Shown piece after piece: positions 33,216 through 41,257 of a stretch of 41,843 bases of DNA. The DNA lies in contig DATKLX010000012.1 in the NCBI GenBank assembly GCA_035542155.1, positions 1 through 41,843 of the forward strand, written 5' to 3'. The position numbers and the translations under genes are program-made. The first letter of the stretch is position 1. Every line of letters starts with the position of its first letter. Origin of the DNA: DATKLX01 sp035542155 (lineage in GTDB: Bacteria > Chloroflexota > Anaerolineae > Anaerolineales > Anaerolineaceae). The notes below the pieces were generated by a model. It saw nothing but the letters and a program-made list of their open reading frames with translations, was not told the origin of the DNA and did no database searches.

Positions 33216-33425
33216 CTATTCTTCAGTTTGAACTGCCGAGATCAGGGGAAGATTTAAATCGCGAATCCGCTCCAAAATCCCAAATAATGCCGGCTGGTCG
33301 GGAATCTCGCCTGAGATCGTCGTCACGTTTACCCCATTTTCTTCGCTCGTGGAGATCTGAACCGACCCTAGCCAATCAGTCCAGCTTTCATCCAGAATTC
33401 CCTTGATCTTGATTTGATATTTCAT
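33216..33425 (-). CDS. Small conserved-looking protein of unknown function
   Basis: A 69-residue protein, MKYQIKIKGILDESWTDWLG at the start and ILERIRDLNLPLISAVQ near the end. I recall similar small ORFs in Chloroflexota and actinobacteria, with the pattern of a short beta region, a ubiquitin-like GxxxDQxAL and a C-terminal helix, but I know no function. GGAAGGA stands 8 bases before the ATG. It ends 21 bases before the hydrolase gene on the same strand, so the two are likely cotranscribed. Codon use fits a real gene. Confidence 0.75.
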   Translation of the reverse strand: MKYQIKIKGILDESWTDWLGSVQISTSEENGVNVTTISGEIPDQPALFGILERIRDLNLPLISAVQTEE

Positions 33426-33635
33426 GTGTATGTCCTTCCTGGATGATCTCTTACAACCCTTTTTCCTATGCGTCCAATGTACGCCGAAACTGGTCCGGAG
33501 GATAACGTACCAGAGTCCAGGAGAGGTACAGGTCTATGCTAGGATCCAGCGACCTGGACTCCCCCTGTAGCTGGGAAATCGCTCTCAAACGCTTTTTCCA
33601 GGACTCGGAGTCTGCCAGGAATAGATGATGTGTGA

Positions 33636-33663
33636 TTGCAATTTGCCCTGAAAAGCGTACAAT
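33636..33663 (+). promoter_or_regulatory. Promoter of the MalT-like LuxR regulator
   Basis: TTGCAA (33636-33641) and TACAAT (33658-33663) are 16 bases apart, giving a start near 33670 and a leader of about 48 bases. It lies in the 292-base gap between this gene and the divergent 69-residue ORF. I see no further gene or strong structure in that gap. Confidence 0.45.
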
Positions 33664-33717
33664 GAATTTTGCAGAAGAAAACCGGATCCCGAATATCCCC
33701 TCCATACGAGAACAGCC

Positions 33718-36546
33718 TTGTCCATTCCGCTGCTGGCTACCAAGCTGCATATTCCCCCACCGGGCGGTTGCCGGGTGGATCGAAAGCGCCTGTTGAGCCA
33801 GTTGGATGACTGCCTGCGCCCAGATTGCCGCCTGGCGCTCATCTCCGCGCCGGCAGGTTTTGGCAAAACCACCCTCGTCAGCCAATGGATTGAGGATTGG
33901 AGATTGAATCCCAACCCATCGCCGCAGTCCACTGTTTCTCAATCAACGATCAGCAATCAAAAATCAGCAATTCCCCATCTCCAATTTTGCTGGCTTTCCC
34001 TGGACGAGGGAGACAGCGACCCGACCCGTTTCTGGACCTACCTGGTCTCTGCGTTACAGACGGTGGAGGGCCAGTGGGGAAAAGATGCACAAACGCTCCT
34101 TTCGGGCGGGTTCGGGAACAACTCCGAAGCCATCCTGACCACGCTGATCAACGATCTTGCCCGTTCGCCAACCCCGGTTGTCCTGATACTGGATGATCTC
34201 CACCGGATTGAAAATAAGGAGATCCTCAAATCGCTCGCTTTTCTTCTGGACCGGGTTCCTCCCCATGTGCACGTGATGATCCTGACCCGCTCCGATCCGA
34301 ACCTGCCATTGGCGCGCTACCGCAGCCGGGGCCAGCTTCTGGAAATCCGCCTGGCCGATTTGTGCTTCTCTCTGGAGGAGGCGCACACGCTGCTGAACAC
34401 CGCTATGGGATTGGATCTGCACCAGGCGCCCATCGAGACGTTGCACGCCAAAACCGAGGGATGGGCTGCCGGGCTGCAGATGGCCGGCCTGGCTTTAAAG
34501 CGCATGGTCGCGGATGGATCGTCGGATGCTGAGGTCAGCGCTAAGGTTCAGCGGTTGGAGGAATTTATCGCTTCGTTTTCGGGCAGCAACCGGTTTATCC
34601 TCGATTATCTGCTCGAAGAGGTGCTCCGCCGGCAGTCCCCTGAAATACAGGAGTTTTTGATCAAAACATCGATCCTGGAGGGAATGAGCGGCTCACTCTG
34701 CGATGCGGTGCTGGAAAGCAAGAAGCCAATCTCGCAATCAATCCTGGATACTCTCGATCGCGCCAACCTTTTTCTGATTCCCCTGGATGCCGAGCGGAGC
34801 TGGTACCGGTATCACCAGTTGTTCGCCGATTTGCTAAGCAAACGCCTGCGCCAGGTCCATCCGGGGCTGGAGGCGCAGCTTCACGCTCGCGCCAGCCGCT
34901 GGTACGAGGAAAACCAGCTTATCCTGCAGGCTGTAGAGCATGCTTTCCAGGCCGGAGAGGCTTCCCGCGCCGGGCAGATGCTGGAGGATCGCGGGGATAT
35001 GATCCTGGGGCGCGGCGAATACCGATGGCTGCTCCGCCAGATTCAAAAAATCCCTCCGGACTGCGTTCAAGCGCACGGAAAATTGTTCCTCTACCAGGCC
35101 GTGATATACGCGTCGATGGGGCAGTTGAATCAGGCGGAACGGAGCCTGCAGGCGTTTGAGGCCAGCAGCGCGGCGGACCAGGCTAACCGGCGAAAGGGAG
35201 GGGATTGGGTCACCGGAAGCGCCGCGGCGGTGAAAGCCTTGATTGCGATCTTCCGTGGAGATGCCGTGACAGCGCGGAATTCTGCCCGGCTGGCGCTCGA
35301 AAAATTCCCTGAAGGCAGCGTTAACCCCTGGCGCTCGCACCTGTTGATCGCCCTGAGCCACATCCACGAGATGGATGAAAATTTTGCAGAATCCCGGCAA
35401 TATTTGATCGACGCGATTGAGGCGGGAAAACAAGCGGGGGATATTTACGTCACCCTGGACGCGACCGCCCACCTTGTGATAACCCTATGTTACCAGGGTT
35501 GCCTCAAAAAGGCTTGCGATTATGCCCGGCAGGGATTGGGATACATCGAACATTTCGGGCTGGCCCATTCGCCGGAAGCGAGCATGGTGTTCCTGGCCTG
35601 GGGATACATCCTCTGCGAACAACATCATCTCGAGGAGGCATGGATCTACGTTCAGAAAGGGATGGATCTCTGCCAGCGATCCCGGATTCCAGGGATGTTG
35701 GCGTGGGCGCACCTGGTCGCCGGGCGTTATTGGATTGCCACAGGTGATACCGGGAACGCAGAACAGTCTGCCCACGAGGTTGCCAGGCTGACCAAAGATG
35801 TGGAGATACCGGCCTGGATTGTGAGCGGGTGTTCGGCGCTGCTGGCCCAGGCCTGGATCCGGGAGGAAAAGCTTGCCGAGGCAGAAGAAGTTCTGCATGG
35901 GCGAGGGATCCCCTCCACGATGCCATTGAATGTAATCACGATCGCGGAATACACGGCATTTGCCGGCGTACTGGTCGCGAAAGGGGAGTTGAATCTCGCC
36001 GAGGATCTACTCGAACGAGTATTGGAGCGGGCGAACGCCAGTGGAATGCGTCGTCCCATGCTGATGGCCCTCATTCAACTGGCGCTCCTCCATGAAATGA
36101 AAGGAAACCAGCAGGAAGCAGTTCGGGATCTTATCCGCGCCCTGGAGATCGGCGAGCCGGAAGGGCATCTCCAGGTGTTTTTGGACGAAGGGAAGGCGCT
36201 GGTCGAATTGCTAAGCAGGGTGGTCAAACAGGACCAGCACGCGGTTTTTGCGCAAAAAATCATCGACCTTGTCGGCGAAGCCGGGGTAAGCCCAACTCCA
36301 TCCCGGTCCGTTCGAGCCGGGGAGGCTGAGCTGAGACCGGCAGGCGAATTTGGAACCCTCACCAGGCGAGAAATCGACGTGCTTAGCCTGCTCGCGGAAG
36401 GGCTCTCCAACAAAGAGATCGCCCAAAGATTGTATCTCTCCCTGCGCACGGTGAAATATCACACGACCAACATCTTCACCAAGCTCAACGTGGAGAATCG
36501 TACCCAGGCGGTGCTGCGGGCAAAAGCGAGCGGGATTCTTTTGTAA
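33718..36546 (+). CDS. MalT-like STAND ATPase with LuxR-type HTH
   Basis: A 942-residue LuxR-family regulator. The N-terminal MalT signature is PLLATKLHIPPP. Walker A is SAPAGFGKTT (43-52) and Walker B VVLILDDLH (154-162). A winged-helix and TPR-like helical region follows, and the C terminus (about 880-940) is a LuxR HTH (LTRREIDVLSLLAEGLSNKE, RTVKYHTTNIFTKLNV). Such proteins bind an inducer and ATP, oligomerise and activate promoters. A 28-residue low-complexity insertion (62-89) follows the QWIEDW of the first helix and looks repeat-derived. The start is TTG at 33718, supported by the family N terminus but with a weak ribosome site. The histidine kinase gene begins 35 bases downstream. Confidence 0.92.
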   Translation: MSIPLLATKLHIPPPGGCRVDRKRLLSQLDDCLRPDCRLALISAPAGFGKTTLVSQWIEDWRLNPNPSPQSTVSQSTISNQKSAIPHLQFCWLSLDEGDSDPTRFWTYLVSALQTVEGQWGKDAQTLLSGGFGNNSEAILTTLINDLARSPTPVVLILDDLHRIENKEILKSLAFLLDRVPPHVHVMILTRSDPNLPLARYRSRGQLLEIRLADLCFSLEEAHTLLNTAMGLDLHQAPIETLHAKTEGWAAGLQMAGLALKRMVADGSSDAEVSAKVQRLEEFIASFSGSNRFILDYLLEEVLRRQSPEIQEFLIKTSILEGMSGSLCDAVLESKKPISQSILDTLDRANLFLIPLDAERSWYRYHQLFADLLSKRLRQVHPGLEAQLHARASRWYEENQLILQAVEHAFQAGEASRAGQMLEDRGDMILGRGEYRWLLRQIQKIPPDCVQAHGKLFLYQAVIYASMGQLNQAERSLQAFEASSAADQANRRKGGDWVTGSAAAVKALIAIFRGDAVTARNSARLALEKFPEGSVNPWRSHLLIALSHIHEMDENFAESRQYLIDAIEAGKQAGDIYVTLDATAHLVITLCYQGCLKKACDYARQGLGYIEHFGLAHSPEASMVFLAWGYILCEQHHLEEAWIYVQKGMDLCQRSRIPGMLAWAHLVAGRYWIATGDTGNAEQSAHEVARLTKDVEIPAWIVSGCSALLAQAWIREEKLAEAEEVLHGRGIPSTMPLNVITIAEYTAFAGVLVAKGELNLAEDLLERVLERANASGMRRPMLMALIQLALLHEMKGNQQEAVRDLIRALEIGEPEGHLQVFLDEGKALVELLSRVVKQDQHAVFAQKIIDLVGEAGVSPTPSRSVRAGEAELRPAGEFGTLTRREIDVLSLLAEGLSNKEIAQRLYLSLRTVKYHTTNIFTKLNVENRTQAVLRAKASGILL
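33901..33984 (+). repeat. Repeat-derived insertion inside the LuxR regulator gene
   Basis: These 84 bases (codons 62-89) are AT-richer than the gene around them and have no counterpart in MalT-like proteins, which run directly from the first helix to a WLSLDEGD motif. They contain two tandem 14-base units, AATCAACGATCAGC and AATCAAAAATCAGC (33941-33968). The frame is kept. The likely origin is an intergenic-type repeat that entered the coding region. Confidence 0.6.
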
Positions 36547-36581
36547 CCCGGAGACGTCGTTCAAGAAGAAGGAACGTTACC

Positions 36582-37835
36582 GTGCTCAATAAGATGACGA
36601 ACTGGCTCAAAGCGAATCTACAGGGTCCTTTGGTCCTGCAAAACTGCGTCTACTTGATCATCTTTTTAGTTCTGGTCACCTTTATCGTTAACCACCCATC
36701 AGATCTGGCCGAATGGAAATTTTTTGGCACTGTTCTGGCCTTAACGCTATTGTTTGTTTTAAACCTGGTCTGGTCGGTGCCAGCTGCGTCTATTTCGACT
36801 CAAGAAAAAAAAGTCCAGGCCTGGGTATTTCTGATCCTTTCGGCTATCCTGCTCCTCGCCGTGATCTGGATGAGCGGCCAATATGACGCCGCGTATCTGC
36901 TGGCTGTCCTGTGCATCCAGGCGGGTATCAAACAAGGAGTGTGGCCGGCTGGGGTGATTTTTGGGGCTGCTAATCTGATCGCCTGGTCCGGTCTCCTGGC
37001 AATTATGGGACTGCCAGCGGCGATCATCGCCCTGCTGAAATCCGTGGGTCCGGGCGTTCTCTTTGCACTGCTCCTGACGACTCTCCTCGAACGCTATGCG
37101 CGGCAGACCCGGCGGGCTGAAGCATTACTTCAGGAGTTGCAGAGGGCCAATGCTGCCCTGGAAATGGCGCGTCAAAAAGAAGTGGACCTGCCAGTGGCGG
37201 AAGAGCGAGTGCGCCTGGCGCGGGATATCCATGATGGCCTGGGCCACCACCTCACCGTGCTCAGCATCCAGCTCCAGGCGGCCAGCAAGCTGGCTGATCG
37301 CAACCCACAGGCCGTCACCGAAGCGATCCAGGTCTGCAGGGAAGAGGCGCAGGCTGCTTTGGAAGAAGTGCGGCACAGCGTGGGCTTGATGCGGCAAGGC
37401 CCGCTGGAGAGCAGGCCGCTCCCTGAGGCCCTGGCCTTTCTGGCCCAGGGTTTTGACCGCCACACCGGGATCCATACTACCCTTGAATGTTCCGGTACCT
37501 ACCAGGAACTCCCGACCTATGCGCGCGAAACGCTTTACCGGGCGGCGCAGGAAAGCCTGACGAATGTCCAAAAACACGGGAACAACGTTCAACGTGTGTC
37601 TGTACACCTGAGATACGAAACTGGCTTCGTTCGGCTATCGGTTATGAATGATGGGCAAAGGCCCGTTCCAAATCATTCGGGCAATCAAACCGGTTTTGGC
37701 CTAGCCGGTATACGTGAGCGCGTAACCCGGCTTGGCGGCGCGCTCCGGGTAGAGCCAGGGGCAAGAGACGGATTTGAACTGGAAATCTGCATTCCTGTTC
37801 AGGGAGGGGAAAATGATCCGGGTATTACTGGTTGA
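36582..37835 (+). CDS. Two-component sensor histidine kinase, NarX/LiaS/DesK type
   Basis: A 417-residue membrane sensor kinase. Five or six hydrophobic helices fill residues 18 to about 175, with no large external domain, so the signal is probably sensed in or at the membrane. A HisKA_3 dimerisation domain carries the phospho-accepting H217 in ARDIHDGLGHHLT. The HATPase domain has AAQESLTNVQKHG (N box) and GFGLAGIRERV (G boxes). The start is GTG at 36582 with AAGGA upstream; an ATG at 36594 is an alternative. It overlaps the response regulator gene by 23 bases. The signal is unknown. Confidence 0.92.
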   Translation: MLNKMTNWLKANLQGPLVLQNCVYLIIFLVLVTFIVNHPSDLAEWKFFGTVLALTLLFVLNLVWSVPAASISTQEKKVQAWVFLILSAILLLAVIWMSGQYDAAYLLAVLCIQAGIKQGVWPAGVIFGAANLIAWSGLLAIMGLPAAIIALLKSVGPGVLFALLLTTLLERYARQTRRAEALLQELQRANAALEMARQKEVDLPVAEERVRLARDIHDGLGHHLTVLSIQLQAASKLADRNPQAVTEAIQVCREEAQAALEEVRHSVGLMRQGPLESRPLPEALAFLAQGFDRHTGIHTTLECSGTYQELPTYARETLYRAAQESLTNVQKHGNNVQRVSVHLRYETGFVRLSVMNDGQRPVPNHSGNQTGFGLAGIRERVTRLGGALRVEPGARDGFELEICIPVQGGENDPGITG

Positions 37836-38493
37836 CGACCAAACGCTGGTACGCCAGGGAATTCGCCTCCTGCTTGAAATCGAGCCGGACATTGAGGTGA
37901 TCGGCCAGGCCGCCGATGGCTGTGAAGCGCTCCAGAAAGTGGAAGAAACCCATCCTGACGTGGTGTTGATGGATGTACGTATGCCGGTGATGGACGGGAT
38001 TGTCGCTACCCGAGAACTGAGCCTGCGCTTCCCTGAAATCGGGGTGATCATCCTGACCACGTTCGAGAATGATGAATTTGTTTTCGAGGGTCTCAAAGCC
38101 GGGGCGCGCGGATACCTGCTCAAGGATATCAGCAGCGAAGAGATGGCCCAGGCGGTGCGTACCGTTGCTGCGGGGAAAGCCTTGATCCAACCCAGCGTCA
38201 CCCGCAAGGTGCTGATGGAGTTCTCCCGTCTGGCCAGCGCCAGCTCAACCTCGCCGTCCGACGCCGGGCGCCTGCCGGATACAAAGCATTCCAGTCTTCC
38301 GGAGCCCCTCACCAGCCGTGAGCGGGAGGTGCTGCGCGCCCTGGCCAGAGGTTTTTCCAACCGGGAGATCGCCCAGGAACTGTTCATCACTGAAGGCACC
38401 GTCAAGAACCATGTCTCGAACCTGTTTGCCAAGCTGGAAGTGCGCGACCGTACCCAGGCGGTCTTGAAGGCTCAAGAACTGGGTATCCTATAA
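37813..38493 (+). CDS. Response regulator, NarL/FixJ family
   Basis: A 226-residue DNA-binding response regulator. The receiver domain (1-120) has the acid pair D8-D9, the phosphorylation site D54 (VVLMDVRMPVMDG), the T in IILTTFEND and K in YLLKDIS. After a Ser/Pro-rich linker comes a LuxR HTH (LTSREREVLRALARGFSNRE, EGTVKNHVSNLFAKLEV). GGAGGGG lies just before the ATG at 37813, within the kinase 3' end, so the pair is translationally coupled. A terminator follows at 38526-38556. Confidence 0.95.
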   Translation: MIRVLLVDDQTLVRQGIRLLLEIEPDIEVIGQAADGCEALQKVEETHPDVVLMDVRMPVMDGIVATRELSLRFPEIGVIILTTFENDEFVFEGLKAGARGYLLKDISSEEMAQAVRTVAAGKALIQPSVTRKVLMEFSRLASASSTSPSDAGRLPDTKHSSLPEPLTSREREVLRALARGFSNREIAQELFITEGTVKNHVSNLFAKLEVRDRTQAVLKAQELGIL

Positions 38494-38525
38494 CTTTTCT
38501 CCCCCAAAAGTAACACTCAAAATCT

Positions 38526-38556
38526 ATCGACATCGCATTCGATGTCGATCTTTTTT
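38526..38556 (+). terminator. Intrinsic terminator after the response regulator gene
   Basis: ATCGACATCG and CGATGTCGAT form a perfect 10-bp stem around CATT, then a C and six T residues (38551-38556). It lies 33 bases after the response regulator stop and closes the LuxR - kinase - regulator unit. Confidence 0.85.
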
Positions 38557-38620
38557 CACTTACCTGGAGCTTTTTGCCGGCGTATGCTGGTATCGAAGCC
38601 AATGCTTACCGGAGGTTATT

Positions 38621-39139
38621 GTGAAAGGCATACAGCAAAAAGAGAGCCAACTCTTACCTAAGAGGCCATCCCCAGGAGCATCTGGGGCGTTCCTGATATT
38701 GATTGGGATCGGGTTGTTCGCGACCACCTGGCTGCGATTGGCCTGGATCCCCATCTGGGTGGCTGGCCTCGCTTTGCTGTACTGGGGCGTCAGCCGCAGA
38801 AGGTTTCGCCTGATCTATGCCGGTGGGATCATCACGGGAACCGGGTTGGCGATTGTGGTGCAGACCGCACCCTGGATCAACCACGTGAGCGAAACGGAAC
38901 GGACCAGCCTGTTTCTCTTCTGCATGTCCCTGGGCTGGCTGCTAATCCCCGGCATGTCTCGCCTGGTGTTTGGAAAGACAACCTGGTGGCCGCTGGTTCC
39001 CGGACTGGCATTGTGCTGTGCCGGGGCTGCCTTCTGGTTCTCAAATGCCTGGGTGAAGATGGTCGCTCCCTGGATCGGGCCATCCTTGCTGTTGATCGCT
39101 GGCTTGTTCTTGATCTTTGTCTGGGGAAGAACCAGGTGA
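38621..39139 (+). CDS. Small multi-spanning membrane protein of unknown function
   Basis: A 172-residue protein with about five or six hydrophobic helices (GAFLILIGIGLFATTWLRLA, IPIWVAGLALLYWGV, LIYAGGIITGTGLAIVV, LFLFCMSLGWLLIPG, LVPGLALCCAGAAFWF, GPSLLLIAGLFLIFVWG) and a basic N terminus. No family is recognised. The start is GTG at 38621 with GGAGG 5 bases before it. Two further genes on the same strand follow within 34 and 7 bases, so it probably heads a three-gene unit. Confidence 0.75.
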   Translation: MKGIQQKESQLLPKRPSPGASGAFLILIGIGLFATTWLRLAWIPIWVAGLALLYWGVSRRRFRLIYAGGIITGTGLAIVVQTAPWINHVSETERTSLFLFCMSLGWLLIPGMSRLVFGKTTWWPLVPGLALCCAGAAFWFSNAWVKMVAPWIGPSLLLIAGLFLIFVWGRTR

Positions 39140-39173
39140 ATCCCTGCCAATTTGTTTGACGATAGGAGAAAGA

Positions 39174-39425
39174 ATGATTACCTTCACGAGATATCTTGAA
39201 CAAAACAGGACGGTGGTATTCGAAACCGTTCAATTGACCCTGGTAGCTGCTGTCTGCAACCAGCTAGAAAGCGCTGGTTTGCCCGCCAGGCTAGAAAAGG
39301 TCATGGATGGATATGCCGTGACCGTGCCGCCGGAGTACGCATTCCAATCACGGAGCCTGTTGTACGCAAGCCCGAGCAGCGATGAAATGCTGCCGGTCGT
39401 TCCTGAAGAGCAAACTGAGGAGTAA
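39174..39425 (+). CDS. Small protein, possibly DUF2007-like
   Basis: An 83-residue soluble protein beginning MITFTRYLEQNRTVVFETVQ. The pattern AAVCNQLESAGLPARLEKV...GYAVTVPPEYAFQSRSLL resembles small signal-transducer-like DUF2007 domains, in which a helix is followed by short strands, but the match is only by eye. AGGAG lies 7 bases before the ATG at 39174. The frame is open upstream into the preceding gene, which I treat as read-through. It stands 7 bases before the acyltransferase gene. Confidence 0.65.
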   Translation: MITFTRYLEQNRTVVFETVQLTLVAAVCNQLESAGLPARLEKVMDGYAVTVPPEYAFQSRSLLYASPSSDEMLPVVPEEQTEE

Positions 39426-39432
39426 GAACATC

Positions 39433-40572
39433 ATGAATACACAATCTCGGATCGATTTTTTGGATACACTGCGGGCTTTCATCATCTTTCTGGTGATTGC
39501 CATGCATGCGGCTCTGGCGTATGTCAGCGGCTGGCCCGATTGGGTTCACAATCCCCACACTGACCCCCTGTTTGGGTTGATTTATTATTTCGCGGAAAGC
39601 GGCGTATTGATGCCGATCCTGTTTTTTATTGCAGGATACTTTACCCTGCCCTCCCTGCTCAAGCGCAGCCCGGGCGAGTTCCTCAGGGATAAACTGGCTC
39701 GTTTGGGGATTCCGTACGTTATCGGAGTTGTCATCCTGTCTCCGGTTATGGTCGGTCTGGTCTATTATGCCAACGGGGGTACCCTGCCGCTGATGCAAGC
39801 GCTGTTCCAGTTTGTCCCTCCGCATTTTGTCGGGCAGTACCATTTCTGGTTTTTGGGGGTCCTGCTGCTGTATTTTGCACTGGTTATCCTGGTTAGCGTA
39901 CGCTTACCTGAAGCTCTCAGTTTTGCCAGGTCTCTGCCTAATCGACCCTCAGCGCGTTTTTGGGCTGTTGGAATTGGAATCACCTGGGTGGCGTGTTTCG
40001 CTGTAAACCTGGTTAGCAAATATTCGGTCTGGACCAGTCTTTACGTGCTTCAGTTCCAATCGGTGAAGTTCCCGTTATACAACGCGTTCTTCTTATTGGG
40101 GATGGTCGCCTATCAAAAAGGCTGGTTTCAGGGAGGATACCAACCCCGGCTGTTCCCCTGGGCGGGCATTTACCTCGTCACTCTGGTTTTCATGCTGGGT
40201 ATGGTTAGCGTCAATGGGGGAGAACCGGTTACGGTCCTGGGGAAAGCTCTAATGAACCTTACCGCCTGTGTGGAAACCCTGGCCGCGCTGATGACCTACC
40301 TGGCCCTTTTCCAGAGTCTGCAGAAGCACGTCCGGCCTTTCTGGATGAAATTGTCCAGCCTCAGCTATAGTGCCTACCTGATCCACCTGACCGTGTTATT
40401 TATTGTCCTGTCTTTCACCCGAGATTTGGCGGTGCCCTTATTCTTCAAGTATTTGCTGCAGGTCATGGTGACCGAGCTGATCGTATGGGGAAGCGCCTAT
40501 GGGATACAGAAGGTGGCCATATGGCGATCTCCGGGAGCCCTTCGAACCAAAATTAGTGAAAGCTCCGATTAA
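39433..40572 (+). CDS. Acyltransferase 3 family membrane protein
   Basis: A 379-residue integral membrane acyltransferase (Acyl_transf_3, OafA/OpgC-like). It has the family start RIDFLDTLRAFIIFLVIAMHAAL with the key histidine (HAA), FFIAGYFTLPSLLKR and about ten membrane helices. Relatives transfer acetyl, succinyl or other acyl groups to surface sugars or small molecules; here the substrate is unknown. The ATG at 39433 has GAGGAG about 10 bases upstream. The last codons (SSD and stop) form part of the inverted repeat at 40561-40617. Confidence 0.88.
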   Translation: MNTQSRIDFLDTLRAFIIFLVIAMHAALAYVSGWPDWVHNPHTDPLFGLIYYFAESGVLMPILFFIAGYFTLPSLLKRSPGEFLRDKLARLGIPYVIGVVILSPVMVGLVYYANGGTLPLMQALFQFVPPHFVGQYHFWFLGVLLLYFALVILVSVRLPEALSFARSLPNRPSARFWAVGIGITWVACFAVNLVSKYSVWTSLYVLQFQSVKFPLYNAFFLLGMVAYQKGWFQGGYQPRLFPWAGIYLVTLVFMLGMVSVNGGEPVTVLGKALMNLTACVETLAALMTYLALFQSLQKHVRPFWMKLSSLSYSAYLIHLTVLFIVLSFTRDLAVPLFFKYLLQVMVTELIVWGSAYGIQKVAIWRSPGALRTKISESSD

Positions 40573-40617
40573 AAAGTAATGCCCCACTCTGCGGGGCATT
40601 ACTTTTTAATCGGAGCT
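40561..40617. terminator. Bidirectional terminator with perfect 25-bp arms
   Basis: Bases 40561-40585 and 40593-40617 are perfect inverted copies around a 7-base loop (ACTCTGC). The core is GTAATGCCCC/GGGGCATTAC flanked by AAAAA and TTTTT, so it terminates transcription from both the acyltransferase (+) and bacterioferritin (-) genes. The extra outer 10 bases include the last codons and stop of the acyltransferase gene and are copied, inverted, just before the ferritin stop. Confidence 0.9.
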
Positions 40618-40620
40618 ACA

Positions 40621-41121
40621 TTACTCCGCGGCCGGCTGCCCGGCGGACAGGGATTTGCTGCGTTCGATGGACTGGAGGGCGAGGTAGCGGTCCCCGAATT
40701 GATTAACCTTGTCCAGCTCGTTGTCATACTGGTCGTAATGAACCTCTTCTTCGCCGACCAGTTGCTCGAAGATCTTCTTGGTGACCGAATCGGCGTTGGC
40801 CCCGCACTCGTTCGCCCAAAGGTTATACTCGCGCGCGCTGTCTTCCTCCATCTGGCGCGCCGTCTCGAGCATTTCCGCGACGCCCAGGCCGGTCTTTACC
40901 TCGCCGGCGGCTTTCATGACAACGTCGCCCTTGAGGAACAAAATTCGCTCGGCGAGGAGCTCGACATGCCCCATCTCCTGGATCGCCGTGCGCTTGAAGA
41001 GGCCAGAGAGAAGGTCATACCCCTGGTCGTCCAGGTGAAAGTGGAAAAACATGTATTGATGGACGGCGGTCAATTCATCCCCGACGGCGCGGTTCAGTAA
41101 TTCGATGCTTTTCTCGTGCAT
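40621..41121 (-). CDS. bfr: Bacterioferritin
   Basis: A 166-residue four-helix ferritin storing iron by oxidising Fe2+ at a di-iron site. Ligands are visible as E16, E49 and H52 (IQEMGHVE), a Glu in ARQMEEDSAREY (about 92) and EEEVHYD (about E125/H128). M50 sits where E. coli Bfr has the haem-ligating Met52, so haem binding between subunits is possible. The tail (SAGQPAAE) is slightly longer than usual. AGGAAGGG precedes the ATG, and an extended -10 promoter lies about 50 bases upstream. DNA-binding ferritins (Dps) are excluded by the ligand pattern. Confidence 0.9.
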   Translation of the reverse strand: MHEKSIELLNRAVGDELTAVHQYMFFHFHLDDQGYDLLSGLFKRTAIQEMGHVELLAERILFLKGDVVMKAAGEVKTGLGVAEMLETARQMEEDSAREYNLWANECGANADSVTKKIFEQLVGEEEVHYDQYDNELDKVNQFGDRYLALQSIERSKSLSAGQPAAE

Positions 41122-41167
41122 TTTACCCTTCCTGTTGTTTGTGATTTGGTGAACAAAGCTTAAGTTT

Positions 41168-41176
41168 ATTATAACA
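41168..41176 (-). promoter_or_regulatory. Extended -10 promoter of the bacterioferritin gene
   Basis: The minus strand reads TGTTATAAT, a perfect TATAAT (41168-41173) with a TGn extension, 47 bases before the ATG. The surroundings are AT-rich, unlike the rest of the window. No clear Fur-box palindrome was seen. Confidence 0.5.
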
Positions 41177-41257
41177 AATAAGATGTATTTTCGGGTTAAT
41201 TTTTGCTCTAAAAGTTATCTAACCCTGAAGTTGGTCCAGGTTTACATCGCTGCACCT

